A stretch of DNA of 64,000 nucleotides from Hymenopus coronatus (Eukaryota > Arthropoda > Insecta > Mantodea > Hymenopodidae), in NCBI GenBank assembly GCA_030762935.1, contig CM060890.1, positions 68,946,765 through 69,010,764 on the forward strand, in the 5' to 3' direction. The position numbers and the translations under genes were made by a program. How positions within the stretch are numbered: position 1 is the stretch's first letter; each line of letters opens with the position of its first letter. Below, piece after piece: positions 12,023 to 23,815 of the stretch. The notes under the pieces were generated by a model. It was not told where the DNA came from. It was given only the letters and a program-made list of their open reading frames with translations, and ran no database searches.

Positions 12023-12685
12023 CTGTCCGTGAACGCAATTACTCGAAAACTAATAGTCGGTAAAACACCATACCTGGTATTAGAGTTTAGTATCTACTAG
12101 GAATCCGACATGAAGATTTTGACAATCATGACAAATAAAATGTGTACCTTGAATATTTGTAAATAGCCTCTGAAGACCTCTTCATTCTGGATGAATTTTG
12201 CTAAATTTGGCATAACTAGTAAGCCGTAAAAGATAGAATCATGCAGATCTAATTAAAACTAACTAATTATGTCATGTACATTTTTTTCGTTGAGTTGACC
12301 ATTTCAAGATATTCCTTGATATTGGTTTCAGTGTTTTAAAACTAAAACCCAACGAGATATTCTTTGATATTGGTTTAGGTGTTTTAAAACTGAAACCCAA
12401 GTCAAGAAATATCTCGGAAACATTTTAAACTTTTAAAGCACTTAAAACTTTTCTCATAGAAAATTTGTAAACCCTGCCCATGCAAAGAAATGGATTTCAA
12501 CCCCATGGCAACCAGCTTTTTAGAGACTTAACTTCTATTTTGGCTAAGTTAGTCCCCTATTTTCATTCTACTTACAAGGAAGTAAATAATAAAATAATTT
12601 GATTAGCTTAATGTAGTTAGAAAAACAGGTTTTTAACAATAATTTGTTGAGTTTGTAATGTAATGTGAATGGAACACATCAGATT
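12023..12685 (+). repeat. Palindrome-headed repeat, copy 1 (5'-truncated)
   Basis: Starts inside the family consensus at the CTGTGAACACGATAACTC-like point and continues to the right end GTGAATGGAACACATCAGA (12664-12683). The left palindrome and the TG tract are missing. Within it, 12309-12353 and 12356-12400 are a local duplication of about 45 bp. Confidence 0.8.
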
Positions 12686-14086
12686 CTTTGCTCTTTCTCC
12701 CCTTGTTGTAAATAATGTGGCTGCTGAAACTCTGACCTACATTCTCACCGTAGTGCGGAAGGACCTGCGTGTAGGTTCACGTCCGATGTAACCGTCATGG
12801 GAGAAGATATGTAACCTAATATCCACTCCTTCAACTTTTGTTGTGTGGTCTCAGAGGTTTGTGTCAGTGGTAAACACTGCTTGCCCCTCAGAACGCCCAC
12901 GTTTACGCTATTGTTACTTTGAGCATCCGTTAACAATTAAAAATTGAAGTTAGTTCTAGATCATCATCAAGTTTCAAGACCCGTCCGTCCCCATTAATCA
13001 AACTTATCTCAATATTCGTCTTCATTCCGTTTATTTAATATTCTCTTAATGTTTCTTGTAATCTTCCTCGTTCATAGTTAAACATAGAGCCTCCAGTTTT
13101 CCTTTGACAGTTAAGTATTCATCTTTTATTTCTTGCCTGAATTTGCGATTAAACAAAGAGCGTTACACAACAGATCTTAAAAATGTTGTTTCTGTCTATC
13201 CAATTTTTCTTTTTGACTCTCTGTTTAGGGCCGATGTTTCACTTGAACGCAGAAAAGCAGCAAACAAAAGTCCATTCATTATCTATCTTATCTTCCTTTT
13301 CTGTTCTCACAAGAAGTAATTGTCACATTGATTTCTAAGACTAAACCGTACATTTTACCTGTGGAAATAGAACGAAAAAAAAAAAAAACATTCTCGGCAT
13401 TCTCGGTCTTAAGGCCCCAATTCAGCGTAAAGAAGTTGTGAAGTTTTAAGGCTGACTTTACGTCTGTCTTCCGCTCAAACACCAGATGTCTGGTACTATG
13501 CAGGCACTGACAATTAACTTCGCCCACACTGAGGCTACAAGCATCTGTATGCAAAATTCCACTAAAGGTAACATAACCAAGAGCTCATTTAACGAAGAGA
13601 GTCAGTCTCATTTTTTTCCAGTAATGAGCGGCTCCAAGGTATGAAGAGAAAAATATTGCATATTTCTGCAAGTTCTCTTCATTGTATGTAACTATTATGT
13701 CTGCGACACTATACACAGCATTTTGTAGATAATATCTTGAAATATTCGCAATTTCTTGCGAGATGGCCTCTTTTGGAAGCAGTGAGGTTGAGCACAGACA
13801 ATTATATTTTCCATACTTATCAAATTCCTCAGTTGTGTTCAAAGTCATCATGTCTGACTTTGGTCAGAAAATGACCCTCAGACTTTAATTCAAGGTCTTC
13901 ATGATTTAAAAGATACTGTATGATTTGGCTTCACTTCACAATTTGTCATAGGTCTATACTTCTTAGAAAAAGTATACAATAGAATGAAACAAACTGTTAA
14001 ATTGAACCGGGAGCGCTATTATAGCGTGTTAAAGAACACCGTCATCCATAGACTAAGGAATCACGACATGGAACACATATCCTGCA
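12686..14086. other. No recognisable gene
   Basis: Two minus-strand frames of 88 codons (13288-13554, 13585-13851) and one plus-strand frame of 71 codons (13104-13319) are open, but none has a domain I recognise. An A-run lies at 13375-13388. Confidence 0.35.
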
Positions 14087-14320
14087 TGCAAGAGGTGCCA
14101 CACCCCATATCTATCGCTCTGCAAAACAATTAATTACAATAAATTTGGTGACTATTTGATCAGCTAGCACTTCCTAACATGTGGTCCCCGCGATCACCAG
14201 ATCTCAATTGACTGATTGGGTTATGGGGTTGCCTTAAAGAACAAGTTATAAACACACTCAACAAACTCACTGCAACCCACTGTCACCTTAAGAAATGACC
14301 AATTTGTTTGTGAGGGGTGT
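14087..14320 (+). pseudogene. Mariner-type transposase remnant
   Basis: Across frames one reads CMQEVPHPISIALQNN (the counterpart of the catalytic QDGAPPH aspartate region), then PNMWSPRSPDLN and LIGLWGCLKEQV. WPPRSPDLNPxDFxLWG is the signature around the last catalytic residue of mariner-type transposases in arthropods. The rest of the protein and the termini are gone. Dead fragment. Confidence 0.72.
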
Positions 14321-14687
14321 TAAAATATAGAAAAGGCCTACCTTGCCAAAACAATCAAATTTGCCCAAAATTCGATTTTAAAAATATTTTTAAAAATGGT
14401 TTGTTTAAAATTACTACTCGTATTTTATAGCTACACATATTTCATTTAAATTCGTCAGTAATTTGCTTAATATTTATCTTTAGATTCTGCAATTATTACA
14501 TGTTCATTAAAATGTCCAGAAGAAAAGGCTGGGTAGCATAGGAATGAGTTAAATTTAGATGGTGGATCAGGAAACAAAGAGGGAGTGTGTAGAAAAAGAT
14601 TAAGAACCGCCTTTGTGGAATCGACAGGCAAGAAACAATTGCATATTGCACGTAGAGGATTACGTTGCAAGATTGAAAAAAAAAAAT
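14321..14687. other. No recognisable gene
   Basis: AT-rich; nothing supportable apart from an A-run near 14678. Confidence 0.4.
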
Positions 14688-15400
14688 GCTCTGGCGTATT
14701 CCATTCCCATGACTTTCTCTACTTGCTCAATATACTTCATATGAAATATTATTGTTCTATTTATCTCATATTAATCAAGATAAACATTAGGAGAATGGTC
14801 TTTTTACTTAGTTCCGCATAAGTAGCGCAAAAATAGGGAAATACACTAAGCTAAAGTTATAGTCAAAGCTTTTAAAGTTGTCGGTATGCGATTCACATTT
14901 AAATTAGCTTCTTTGATGGCCAGGCATAAAACAAAAGAAACATGGACACTTCCTGTTTGAGAGAATAATGCGCAATTTTAAAATTTTATGCAATAAGAAG
15001 GAAAATCTCGGAAATGTTAGCTCCAAAACAAAAAATTTACAGGACATAAACTGTGTGTTTTGACAAGATCTACATTTTTTGTGTAGTAAGTTTTTGTCAT
15101 CTTACGATTTATCCGTTATGCAAAAGGCATTTAGAACGAAGAAGGCTTCAGAAGGTATTTCTAAAAATACATTTTATTTTTTTACGTAAATATGATTAAA
15201 ATAGGTATTATTATCAAAATCTTTAGAGCCATTTTTGAGAAAAACATTTAACATTCTGTTTCTAACTCATGTCCTCCCTCCAATTTCTGAAAACGCTTTT
15301 TTTGGATTCAGCAACTTCAAATATATATATTTCCGGTAAAATCTCGACAAAGAATTTTGGGTGCCTTCTCTGCCTACTAGATGCATAATATGTGTATCGA
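14688..15400 (-). repeat. Palindrome-headed repeat, copy 2
   Basis: Minus-strand copy. It opens with the right end (ATTCCATTCCCATGACTTTC) at 14698 and ends with the decayed left end near 15300-15400 (CGCTTTTTTTGGATTCAG and a broken palindrome). The TG/CA tract and about 100 bp around it are deleted. Confidence 0.78.
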
Positions 15401-15804
15401 AATTAAAAATCCTGAGAATGCTTCTATCAGAAAAATTGGTCTTTCCGGATTTAAACCGTAGACTTCCTGTTCACGATTAAGGACCTCATTAGTCTTCGTA
15501 TATATTTATAATAATATTGCCTTAAATTTGACAACAATATGTGGTCAGTAATCCCAAACATTCAGCATTACTGAGCATGATATTGCTGTTTAGAGTCCAT
15601 GTTTTTTTTTTTTTGTGTGAGAAAAGCTTAAGTTTCTCTACATAATATTTTTATGATGTGTAAGTGCTACACGTTTAATTATGAAGCTGTATAATTATTA
15701 TAGTTTAAGGAATTGTTTATATTTTTAAAATGTGTTTTAGAGGATAATACTTGACAAAATTTCAGGCTCTACTGATAAAGTTCCTCAATTATGTCAGTTT
15801 CTAT

Positions 15805-16682
15805 AAAAAAAATCTGATGTGTACCACTCACATGACTTTCTCTACATCTCTGCAACAAATTATTCTTAAAAAGCTTATACTTCTATTTTCTTCATGATAA
15901 TCAGAAAATAAATAGCAGAAATAGTCTCATTACTTGCTTCCTTGTAAGTAGAAGCGAAATAAGGCAGTACAATAGGTTAAAGTGATACTCAAAAGCTGGT
16001 TACTTTGTCATTGAAGTTCCTTTGTTTGTATGGACAGCAGATGACAACTTCTGTATGAGAAAAGTATAAGTTTTTCAAAGCAGAAATCAAAAAAAAAAGG
16101 AATGTCTCAAAAAATGAACTCCACAAAAGAAATGTATATAACACAAATTGTGTATTTTAACGTGCTCTACATTTTTGTGTGGTAAGTTTTTGTCCAACTC
16201 TTATGGTTTAGCAGTTATGCAAACTTTCGTAAAATTAATCCAGAATAAAGTAGTCTTCAGAGGCTATTCCCAAAAAATACAAGATAAATATTTTATTTGT
16301 CAGGTAAATATCTTTAATATACTATATTTTAATCAAAATCGTTGGAGCCATTTTTAAGACAATCAACATTTTCGAAAAAATTCCATGCAAAGGTAGTTGC
16401 GGGTGCGGGATTTTCTTGAAAATCTTCGTGTTACATTCTTGGAAGAAACCAAACTTAAATATCAAGTTTGGTAATTTACGGTCTTTTCGTTTTGAGCTAT
16501 GCTGACCACAGACACACACACAGACAGGCGGACAAACACACACATACATACGGACATTTTTCTAAAAACGCTTTTTTTGGATTCAGGGTGTATTTCTGTT
16601 GGAATCTCAGTATCGAATTTTGGGTGCAGTACAATACCTTCTCTAAACATTATGTACATAGCACGTATAGAGAAGGTATTGT
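15805..16682 (-). repeat. Palindrome-headed repeat, copy 3 (nearly complete)
   Basis: About 880 bp on the minus strand: right end TCTGATGTGTACCACTCACA at 15813, left palindrome near 16640-16675. A CA-rich tract (16510-16550) lies at the family's usual microsatellite position. No coding capacity despite open frames in the tract. Confidence 0.85.
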
Positions 16683-16948
16683 ATAGAGAAAATAAACAAC
16701 ATACAATATTGCAGAATACAAGCGTAAAGTAGGTGTTCTTTGGGCAGATATGCAGTACAGCGGTAAATAGCCAGGAGATAATGTCCTGGCCAAAGGTGAC
16801 ATGAAGTCTCCTTTATTTACGTGAATATAATTATACAACCACAAAACCAAGCCACGTCCTATATTCACCCCGCACTTACCTTTCAGAAATATATATGTAG
16901 AATACCTTTGTGAGAAGCCTTGCATATTACTTTAAAGCTCGAGCTTCA
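16683..16948. other. No recognisable gene
   Basis: Short spacer between copy 3 and the mariner-type element; a minus-strand frame (16650-16925) has no domain. Confidence 0.35.
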
Positions 16949-17187
16949 TACAGGCTGATTCAAAAAGACTTTTACAATGTATGGGGATAGATTCCTTACA
17001 TTGAAACAAGAAAATATGTTCATATAAACATTTGCTCTAAAACCCTTTCGCTTTTTCAAATTATTAAAACAAATTACGTTCAACAGATTTCTGAGTCCAA
17101 CCTAACAACTTTATTTATTGTGCACTTATTTATAGAAGACTTAGACTCATTTTACTTTGCGCAGATAGACTGCTTGTACACTTTTTA

Positions 17188-17328
17188 GTTTTTCTACACG
17201 TACTACGTACATAGTGTATAGAGAAGGTGTTGCGCTCCACCCAAAAATTCGATACCGAAATCTCACCGGAAATATATGTCTTAGGGTCCCCTTTATCTAT
17301 AAAAAGCATATTCGGAAAAGGTCCGCGC

Positions 17329-17380
<52 letters not shown>

Positions 17381-18070
17381 GCGTGTCAGTGAACACGATA
17401 ACTCAAAAACAAAAAGTCGATAAAATACCAAACTTGGTATTTAAGTTTAGTATCTCCCAGGAATACGACACGAAGATCTTGAGAAAAATCCCCCACTCCC
17501 AACTACCCTTTACATGGAACTTTTTTTCGAAAATTTTGATTTTCTCAAAAATGGCTCTAACGATTTTTATTACAATATCGTAGAATTTAAGCTATTTGCC
17601 TGACAAATAAAATGTATATCTTGAATTTTCTGGGAACAGTCTCTGAAGTGTACTTTATTCCGGATGAATTTTACGGAATTTTTAATAGCTGCTAAACCGT
17701 AAGAGATGGACAGAAATTTACTACACGAAAAATAAGGAGCACGTTAAAACACAAAATTTATGTTATATACATTTTTTTAGTGGAGCTGTTCATTTCTGAG
17801 ACATTCCTTGTTTTTGGTGTCTGCTTTGAAAAACTTATAATTTTCTCATAAAGGAATTTTCAACTGCTGTCCATACAAACAAAGGTACTTCAGACACATA
17901 GCAACCAGCTTTTGACTATCACTTTAACCTATGGTACTTCCTTACAATATGGTACTTCGCTTCTATTTACAAGGAAGCAAGTAATGAGACTATTTCTTCT
18001 AATTTTTTTCTGATTAGCATTAAGTAAATAGAAGTATAAGCTTTTTGTGAATGATACATATCAGATTTTA
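17188..18070 (+). repeat. Palindrome-headed repeat, copy 4 (complete)
   Basis: Left palindrome TTTCTACACGTACTACGTAC at 17191, then AAAATTCGATACC, a long TG tract (17331-17378), CACGATAACTCAAAAAC, the internal ATACCAAACTTGGTAT inverted repeat (17427-17442) and the right end with ACATATCAGATTTT. TTTTAG stands on both flanks and may be the target duplication. It splits the mariner-type element. Confidence 0.87.
17331..17378 (+). repeat. (GT)n microsatellite inside copy 4
   Basis: About 24 GT units at the family's fixed microsatellite position. Confidence 0.95.
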
Positions 18071-18099
18071 GCATTTGTGTAACACATTCTCCTAGCACG

Positions 18100-18480
18100 C
18101 CTTACTGGTCAACTATCTATAGGTATCTCATTCACAACACTCTCCCAGTCGTACTTGAAGGTGTACTCTTGCAAATTAGAAGAAACACGTAGCTTATGTA
18201 TAAAGGGGCCCAAGCATATTTAAGTCTTATTGTTCGAGATTCACTGACCATAACAGATGGATTGGTAGAGGTGAACCAGTGCCATGGCCTGCATATTCCC
18301 CCGACTTCAGTCTTTTTTATTCTTATTTTTGGGGCTCCTTAAACAATTTCAGACGTCTCGGATGAAGTAATTCTTAAGCATACCACGGAAGCCTGAGAAA
18401 CCATACGACACCAAGAGAATTTGACATTCCATTCTAGGCGCAAGAAGAGGAAATCTCTTAACATTTACTATGAGTGATTT
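18100..18480 (+). pseudogene. Mariner-type transposase C-terminal remnant
   Basis: Reading across frameshifts gives LPVVLEGVLLQIRRNT, then the position of FQHDGAPAHF as LMYKGAQAYLSLIVRDSL, then RWIGRGEPVPWPAYSPDFS and a terminal LL-type ending. The order DGAPAH, NRWIGRGGP, WPPRSPDL is the C-terminal half of an arthropod mariner-type transposase. It belongs to the element 16949-18684. The N-terminal DNA-binding part was lost or displaced around the nested repeat. Confidence 0.75.
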
Positions 18481-18684
18481 TTATGTTGAATACCTCCTAA
18501 CAAGCTGAAAACTCAAAAAAATAACAATTTTAAATTTTAAAATATTTTCATTAATGACATTTTGAACTTCAATACATCGAAAACGAAAGATTTTTGGACA
18601 TTTGATCATATGAACATTTTTTCTTGTTTCGAGTAAGGAACCAGTCCCTAGTCTTTGTAAAACTAGTTTTGAATCATCCTGCAT

Positions 18685-19216
18685 CTGCCAACTAACATGC
18701 TGAAAGTTTACCAAATATCATCAGTAGGGGCAGAATGCAGCTGACGAAGTAACATAATGGCAACCAAATGTACCTAGAAGACTGTGAATGCATTAGTCCA
18801 GCGTCGCGATATCAAATAAGGTTCTTGTACTTATATCTTTGTACTTAAAGAGATTCTATGGATCGTAACATAACTAATTTGTCTCTCAAAAATACGAAAA
18901 ACAATATTCTAAGATAGCTTTGATGGGCAAAAGTGAGATTTAGAATTTTATTCTGTGGATTAATTGTGTTACTAATGATAAAAATAACAAGGAGCTTCAA
19001 GGGATTCAAAATGTGATTATATTTTGTGGACAGGGTTAAAGTGGGTTTTAGGGCAAAGTGTTATGAAACATCTCGTAACTATATCAACCTTTTATAGGTA
19101 ATTTTAGTTCAATCGCCGACACACATCAGATACAGCTAGAAGGAAAATAATAGCACGTAGTGTAGAATGTGTCAAATATACACCGACCGTCATTACTTTG
19201 ACTGATTCAATATGTG
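18685..19216. other. No recognisable gene
   Basis: AT-rich spacer; nothing supportable. Confidence 0.4.
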
Positions 19217-19575
19217 AGAAAAAATATCTCATGTGTTCCATTCACATGATTTTAATTAGCTGTTTCACAAAATGTTCTTACAAAAATACTATTATTTTAT
19301 CTACATTATGCTAATCCAGATAAACTTTAGCAGAATTGTTCTTATATTTACTCATTTCCAAGTTGAAGGGAAATAAGGTAATACTCTTTGCCAAAACGAT
19401 AGTCAAATCATTTGAAAGGCGAATGCTATATGAAACAATTGCAATTTTATTATCTTTTACTATCGAAGAGTAAAACAAAGCAGAGATGAAGTGAAGGATG
19501 ACTTTTTGTTTGAGAAAAGTTTAAGTAGTTTAAAATTGAAACCAATAACGATTAATATCTTAGAAACCTACCGTG
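19217..19575 (-). repeat. Palindrome-headed repeat, copy 5 (truncated)
   Basis: Minus-strand right-end portion only: CTCATGTGTTCCATTCACAT at 19228, then the TAATCCAGATAAAC and GGGAAATAAGGTAATAC parts. Stops near the TTAGAAACC point of the consensus. Confidence 0.78.
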
Positions 19576-19589
19576 TATAGGATAGGTGT

Positions 19590-19850
19590 TGGATAGGTAG
19601 AGTCAGACTGAACTGTCCTACGGTTTCTGTGAGAAGACAATTAAGATTATCGCAATTGTCCATAATAGTTGGCTATACTATGAATTCGGGGTCTTAAATT
19701 ACTTACAGCATTCTAAGTCTACATTGGGGTTGTCATCTATAAATTATTTGAGACATCCTTGTGGCTTGCCAGGACGCATGCGAGTCAGTTGAGAAATTCA
19801 ATGCTATGCAGGTATGTTGACATGACAGTTCAGTGGTAGAGCGAACGTTG
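19590..19850 (+). repeat. SINE-like repeat (family B), diverged
   Basis: Shares segments with 57660-57965: the TCCTACGGTTTCTGTGAGAAG end, CTTACAGCATTC, ATTTGAGACATCCTTGTGG, and a tRNA-like head TTGACATGACAGTTCAGTGG followed by TAGAGC (19818-19843). Only an A-box-like part of the tRNA head is preserved. Confidence 0.55.
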
Positions 19851-20525
19851 AAAACAATATTTTCGTAGCATATAACATCTAAGTATCAATGTCCACATCT
19901 TGATTTGGTGTCGTTTTTAAACAGTCGTTTTTATATGGAAAAAATAAAGCTTCTTTCTCCAGATTAGGGCACTGATGATCTTTTTGCGTAAATTTTCCAA
20001 ATGTGCTCTTGAAATAAATCAGACGCACAATTCCCTTCCGGTGAACTTAAGAACGAAATAGAGTTTACCAAGTGGCATTATATGGGCGTTAAAGCTTAGT
20101 GGTAGCCAAGAATGGATAGGTTTGTCCTTTCATCACAAAGTCTCAAATGACATCTACTGATTTATATTTTCCTTATTGCTTTACTCTTGTTCACTTAGAA
20201 TTAATTATCTTTGTCAAGGATCTTTCCAACTGTAGAATTAGAGTGAAAATTCTGTGTGACTTAAAAGTTAAAATTGAGAATGTCTGTGAGTATATATTTA
20301 CACTGTCGCGTAGAGATGGATACTAGTAAACAACCAAGGTGCCTTTCTGTAGCCATACTAGAGCATTAACTGTAATTTAGAAGACAGAATGTCAAATATT
20401 TTCATTAATTATGATATTAAATGCTCATCTTTATATTACTTTACTTATCGTGCACAACCACAAAGTCATTTCACAAACGCGATCGTGATTCAACGATGCC
20501 CTAGCACAGATATGTTACCTGCTTC
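19851..20525. other. No recognisable gene
   Basis: AT-rich; no supportable feature before the microsatellite. Confidence 0.4.
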
Positions 20526-20606
20526 TATGTATGTAATGTATGTATGTATGTATGTAATGTATGTATGTATGTATGTAATGTATGTATGTAATGTATGTAA
20601 TGTATG

Positions 20607-20637
<31 letters not shown>

Positions 20638-20908
20638 TGTATGTATGTATGTATGTATGTATGTATGTATGTATGTATGTATGTATGTATGTATGTATGT
20701 ATGTATGTATGTATGTATGTATGTATGTATGTATGTATGTATGTATGTATGTATGTATGTATGTATGTATGTATGTATGTATGTATGTATGTATGTATGT
20801 ATGTATGTATGTATGTATGTATGTATGTATGTATGTATGTATGTATGTATGTATGTATGTATGTATGTATGTATGTATGTATGTATGTATGTATGTATGT
20901 ATGTATGT
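20526..20908 (+). repeat. (ATGT)n microsatellite, ~380 bp
   Basis: Tetranucleotide array. The first 120 bp are interrupted by several TAATG variants, the rest is pure. A complex TG-rich tail follows to about 20970. Long frames on both strands here (MYVC and HTYI repeats) are translation artefacts of the array. Confidence 0.97.
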
Positions 20909-21188
20909 CTGTCGGTATGCTGTGGGTGCGCGTGTGCGCTTGTGCGTGTGTGTGTATGTGTGTGTGTGTTGCACCAATATCACCCTCTTCCACAGTTTTA
21001 AACAACCGGATCAGAGGTACATCTCTCAGTATGCCGATCAGCCAGACTTCTTCTACTAAGGACACTGATCATCTTGTCTCTGGTGGTAAAAGTTATCTTC
21101 GACAGCGTAAGCAGGAAAGGAAGAGTAACTAATCTTCACAGGGGTAAATTGGGGTATACATTTAGGTATGTTGAACTTTTGTGTATGT

Positions 21189-22060
21189 TTACATTCTCTT
21201 CACATACTATGTATATGGTGTATAGAGAACGTATCGTATTGACCCAAAAATTCGATACCGAGATTTCACCGGAAATATATTTTTGAGTCCCTGTGAATAA
21301 AAAAAAAAACACTTTTAGAAAAAGGTCCATGTGTGCGTGCGTGTGTATCTGTGAACAGAATAGCTCAAAAACGAAAATACCATTAAATGTAAAATTTAGT
21401 ATTTAAGTTTGGTCTCCTCCAAGGATGCGACACTCCTCCAAGGATGCGACACGAAGATTTTCAAGAACATTCCCCCACCCCAAACTACCTTTGCATGGAA
21501 CATTTTGCCAATTTTTTTTTCTGAAAAATAGCGCTTAACCATTTTGATCAAAATACTTTATGTTTAAGATATTTTTATGACAAACGAAATGTTATCTTGA
21601 ATTTTCTAAGAATAGTCCCTGAAGACCACTTCATTCTGGATTTCCTTTGTATAACTGGCAAATGGTAAAAGATATACAAAAACTTAACTTAAAACACACA
21701 ATTCATGTCATATATAAAAATTTTAAAAGAGTTAATCTTTTACGAGATTTTCCGGATTATTGGTTTCAATCTTAGCCGCTTAAACTTTTCTCAAACGGGA
21801 ACAAATCCTTCTCTCTTTCTCATTTGTTACCCCTAGCAAGCACAGACATGGAATTTTAATTGTTTCACATAGCAACCGGATTTTAAAGGACATGGTTATC
21901 GCTCTTTTCTGTGCATTTTCTTATTTCCCTTCTAGTTACAAAGAAGTAAGTAATAAGACTAATCCAGCTTATGTTTATCTTGATCAGCATGGTACAGATA
22001 AAAGATTAATCTTTTGAACAAAAGTTTGTTTGTCATGTAAGTGGAACATATCAGATTTTT
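21189..22060 (+). repeat. Palindrome-headed repeat, copy 6 (complete)
   Basis: Left palindrome at 21193-21230, AAAATTCGATACCGAGATTT at 21246, a short GTGTGCGTGCGTGTGT tract near 21332, right end near 22035-22060. Internal 19-bp tandem duplication CTCCTCCAAGGATGCGACA at 21414-21451. Confidence 0.86.
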
Positions 22061-22742
22061 TATTTCCTACAGCCGCTTATGGAGACCATATTTTGAACTA
22101 ATTAAAATTAATTAGTCATCAAGGAATTCACCACTACTTCGTTCTAAATATTCACGTAAACTCACACATAAAATTACGTAACTTCATGAATTTTGATTCA
22201 CTATTTTCGGAGATTAAATGAGAAGCTTTAAACTTTGTACTTAAAAACATTCAACATGTCAATAAATTATGAAAGTATAACAGTTTTTATTTCGGCTCAC
22301 TATAGGAAAAACTGTCCTTATTTTAAGCCTGTTTTTAGGTTGTATACTTTAAGGTCCCTTCTGCGCTTTTGAATTTGTATGCAATAATTTAAGGTTTTTA
22401 TAGTTTGTGTCCTGGGACTTTTAGAATACACAAAATATATGCTTTCTCGAAAACCTATGTGTTTCTGTATATGAGTGTATGTGTGTATGTTTATGTGCAA
22501 CTCGTAAACCAAATATAAAATATCTTGTTGGTGTTGTTTGAGTCGCATACTGCTTAAGCATAGCGAGGAGAAGATTTTTTTTTTTTTTTGGAAAATACGA
22601 CAGTACTGTTAAATAGAGCATATTAGTTTATTTTTTATTTTTAAAAATGACTAATAAATAACTTCAATATCATTTTCTGTGAATAGCTTGAAGTCCATTT
22701 ATTCTGAAATAGTGTATAACTGCCAATCACTAAGCTCTCTGT

Positions 22743-22777
<35 letters not shown>

Positions 22778-23567
22778 CTGCAGGAACTATATATCCCGTG
22801 GAATAACGCAACATTATATGCCGAATAGCCAATGTAGCTTTAGGCTACAGTGAAAAAATGCAATATCTAGGATACCTACTGTGAACTACCTCGGCCATGT
22901 ATAAAATAACTTACGTGACTCTTCCTTTCTCTCACGTGTTGAAACAAAAATCGGCATACAAATGCGTGCAATGGAATTTTTTATGCATCCTCCATTGAAC
23001 TAGGTGTATACATTTCTTAATTTTAGATTATTTCTTACGAAAATTTGTCCTTTTTACCTAATGTATGGAGTGTTTGCAGTTTATTGGATAGAGAGTCGCC
23101 TGAGTAATATATAATATTATGTCACATTATTTACTTCGAATATGAGATGGAAAATATACATTTAGGATATTCTAAAGGAACTTGAAATATAATTCAGCAT
23201 TTGAAAATATAATCTGCGAATGTTATAAATATGTTTGTCAAATGCTATTAAATGTGCAATATGTTTTCTAGATTAGGGCATATTTATCTCATTTAAACTA
23301 AATGTGAGCAGAGGGTTTGATGGTGTTAAGGTTGAAAATAAGATTAAGTAGATGATAAAGACTTCAAGATGAAATAAATGCAAGAGATGTTTTGTAAATT
23401 ACCTTTAGCCGGAATATTAGCCAAATGCGTGTATTTCTAAATATGAAGTTGAAAATAAGCGTTTGGGATTTTTGGTAGACACAATATAGCAATTTTAGTC
23501 ACACTTGAAACCCAACCGTCCAAACTTCTCAAAACGTCTTCGCGGGTTTTGTACTTGCAGTATAGTC
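22061..23567. other. No gene; CT microsatellite
   Basis: A (CT)n tract lies at about 22746-22776. Otherwise AT-rich sequence with no supportable frame; the flanking open frames (22318-22832) are short and featureless. Confidence 0.45.
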
Positions 23568-23815
23568 CTGTGGCGTGCTTGGCCTTTTCCTTGTGTATTT
23601 TTCTGGGTTGTCTATCGCCCGGAAGTTAGCTGGAGCTACACGCGAATTAATAGTGACTATTAGCCTGAGTGTTTTCTTCTATTTCCTAACTCCAATAAGG
23701 TTCAGGCGTGACACGCCGATTTCAATAATATTGAGTCGGTTTTCTGATTTCCGAAATTATTGCGTGGCAGCAGTTTTTTTTTTCTAAATTCTTCCTCCTG
23801 GTGCCAAGCACGCTA
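23568..23815. repeat. Candidate MITE with 11-bp terminal inverted repeats
   Basis: GCGTGCTTGGC at about 23573 faces its exact complement GCCAAGCACGC at about 23802. The 245-bp interval is clearly GC-richer than its surroundings and has no ORF of note. A target duplication is not evident, so the class is uncertain. Confidence 0.4.

Larger units (their letters stand above)
16949..18684 (+). mobile_element. Mariner-type transposon with TIRs, carrying a nested repeat
   Basis: The left end ACAGGCTGATTCAAAAAGAC (16950 onward) and the reverse complement of the right end (CAGGATGATTCAAAACTAG, ending near 18682) are related, and similarity continues for about 85 bp on both sides through GAAACAAGAAAA(A/T)ATGTTCATAT. 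These are terminal inverted repeats with a TA at the left edge. A decayed transposase C-terminus lies just inside the right end. Repeat copy 4 (17188-18070) is inserted inside it. About 1.7 kb in total, dead. Confidence 0.75.

Noticed and set aside
13585..13851. 88-codon minus-strand frame
   Set aside because: No motif or context; treated as chance.
20490..21132. Long overlapping frames of YVCM / HTYI repeats
   Set aside because: Pure translation of the (ATGT)n array in all frames; no gene.
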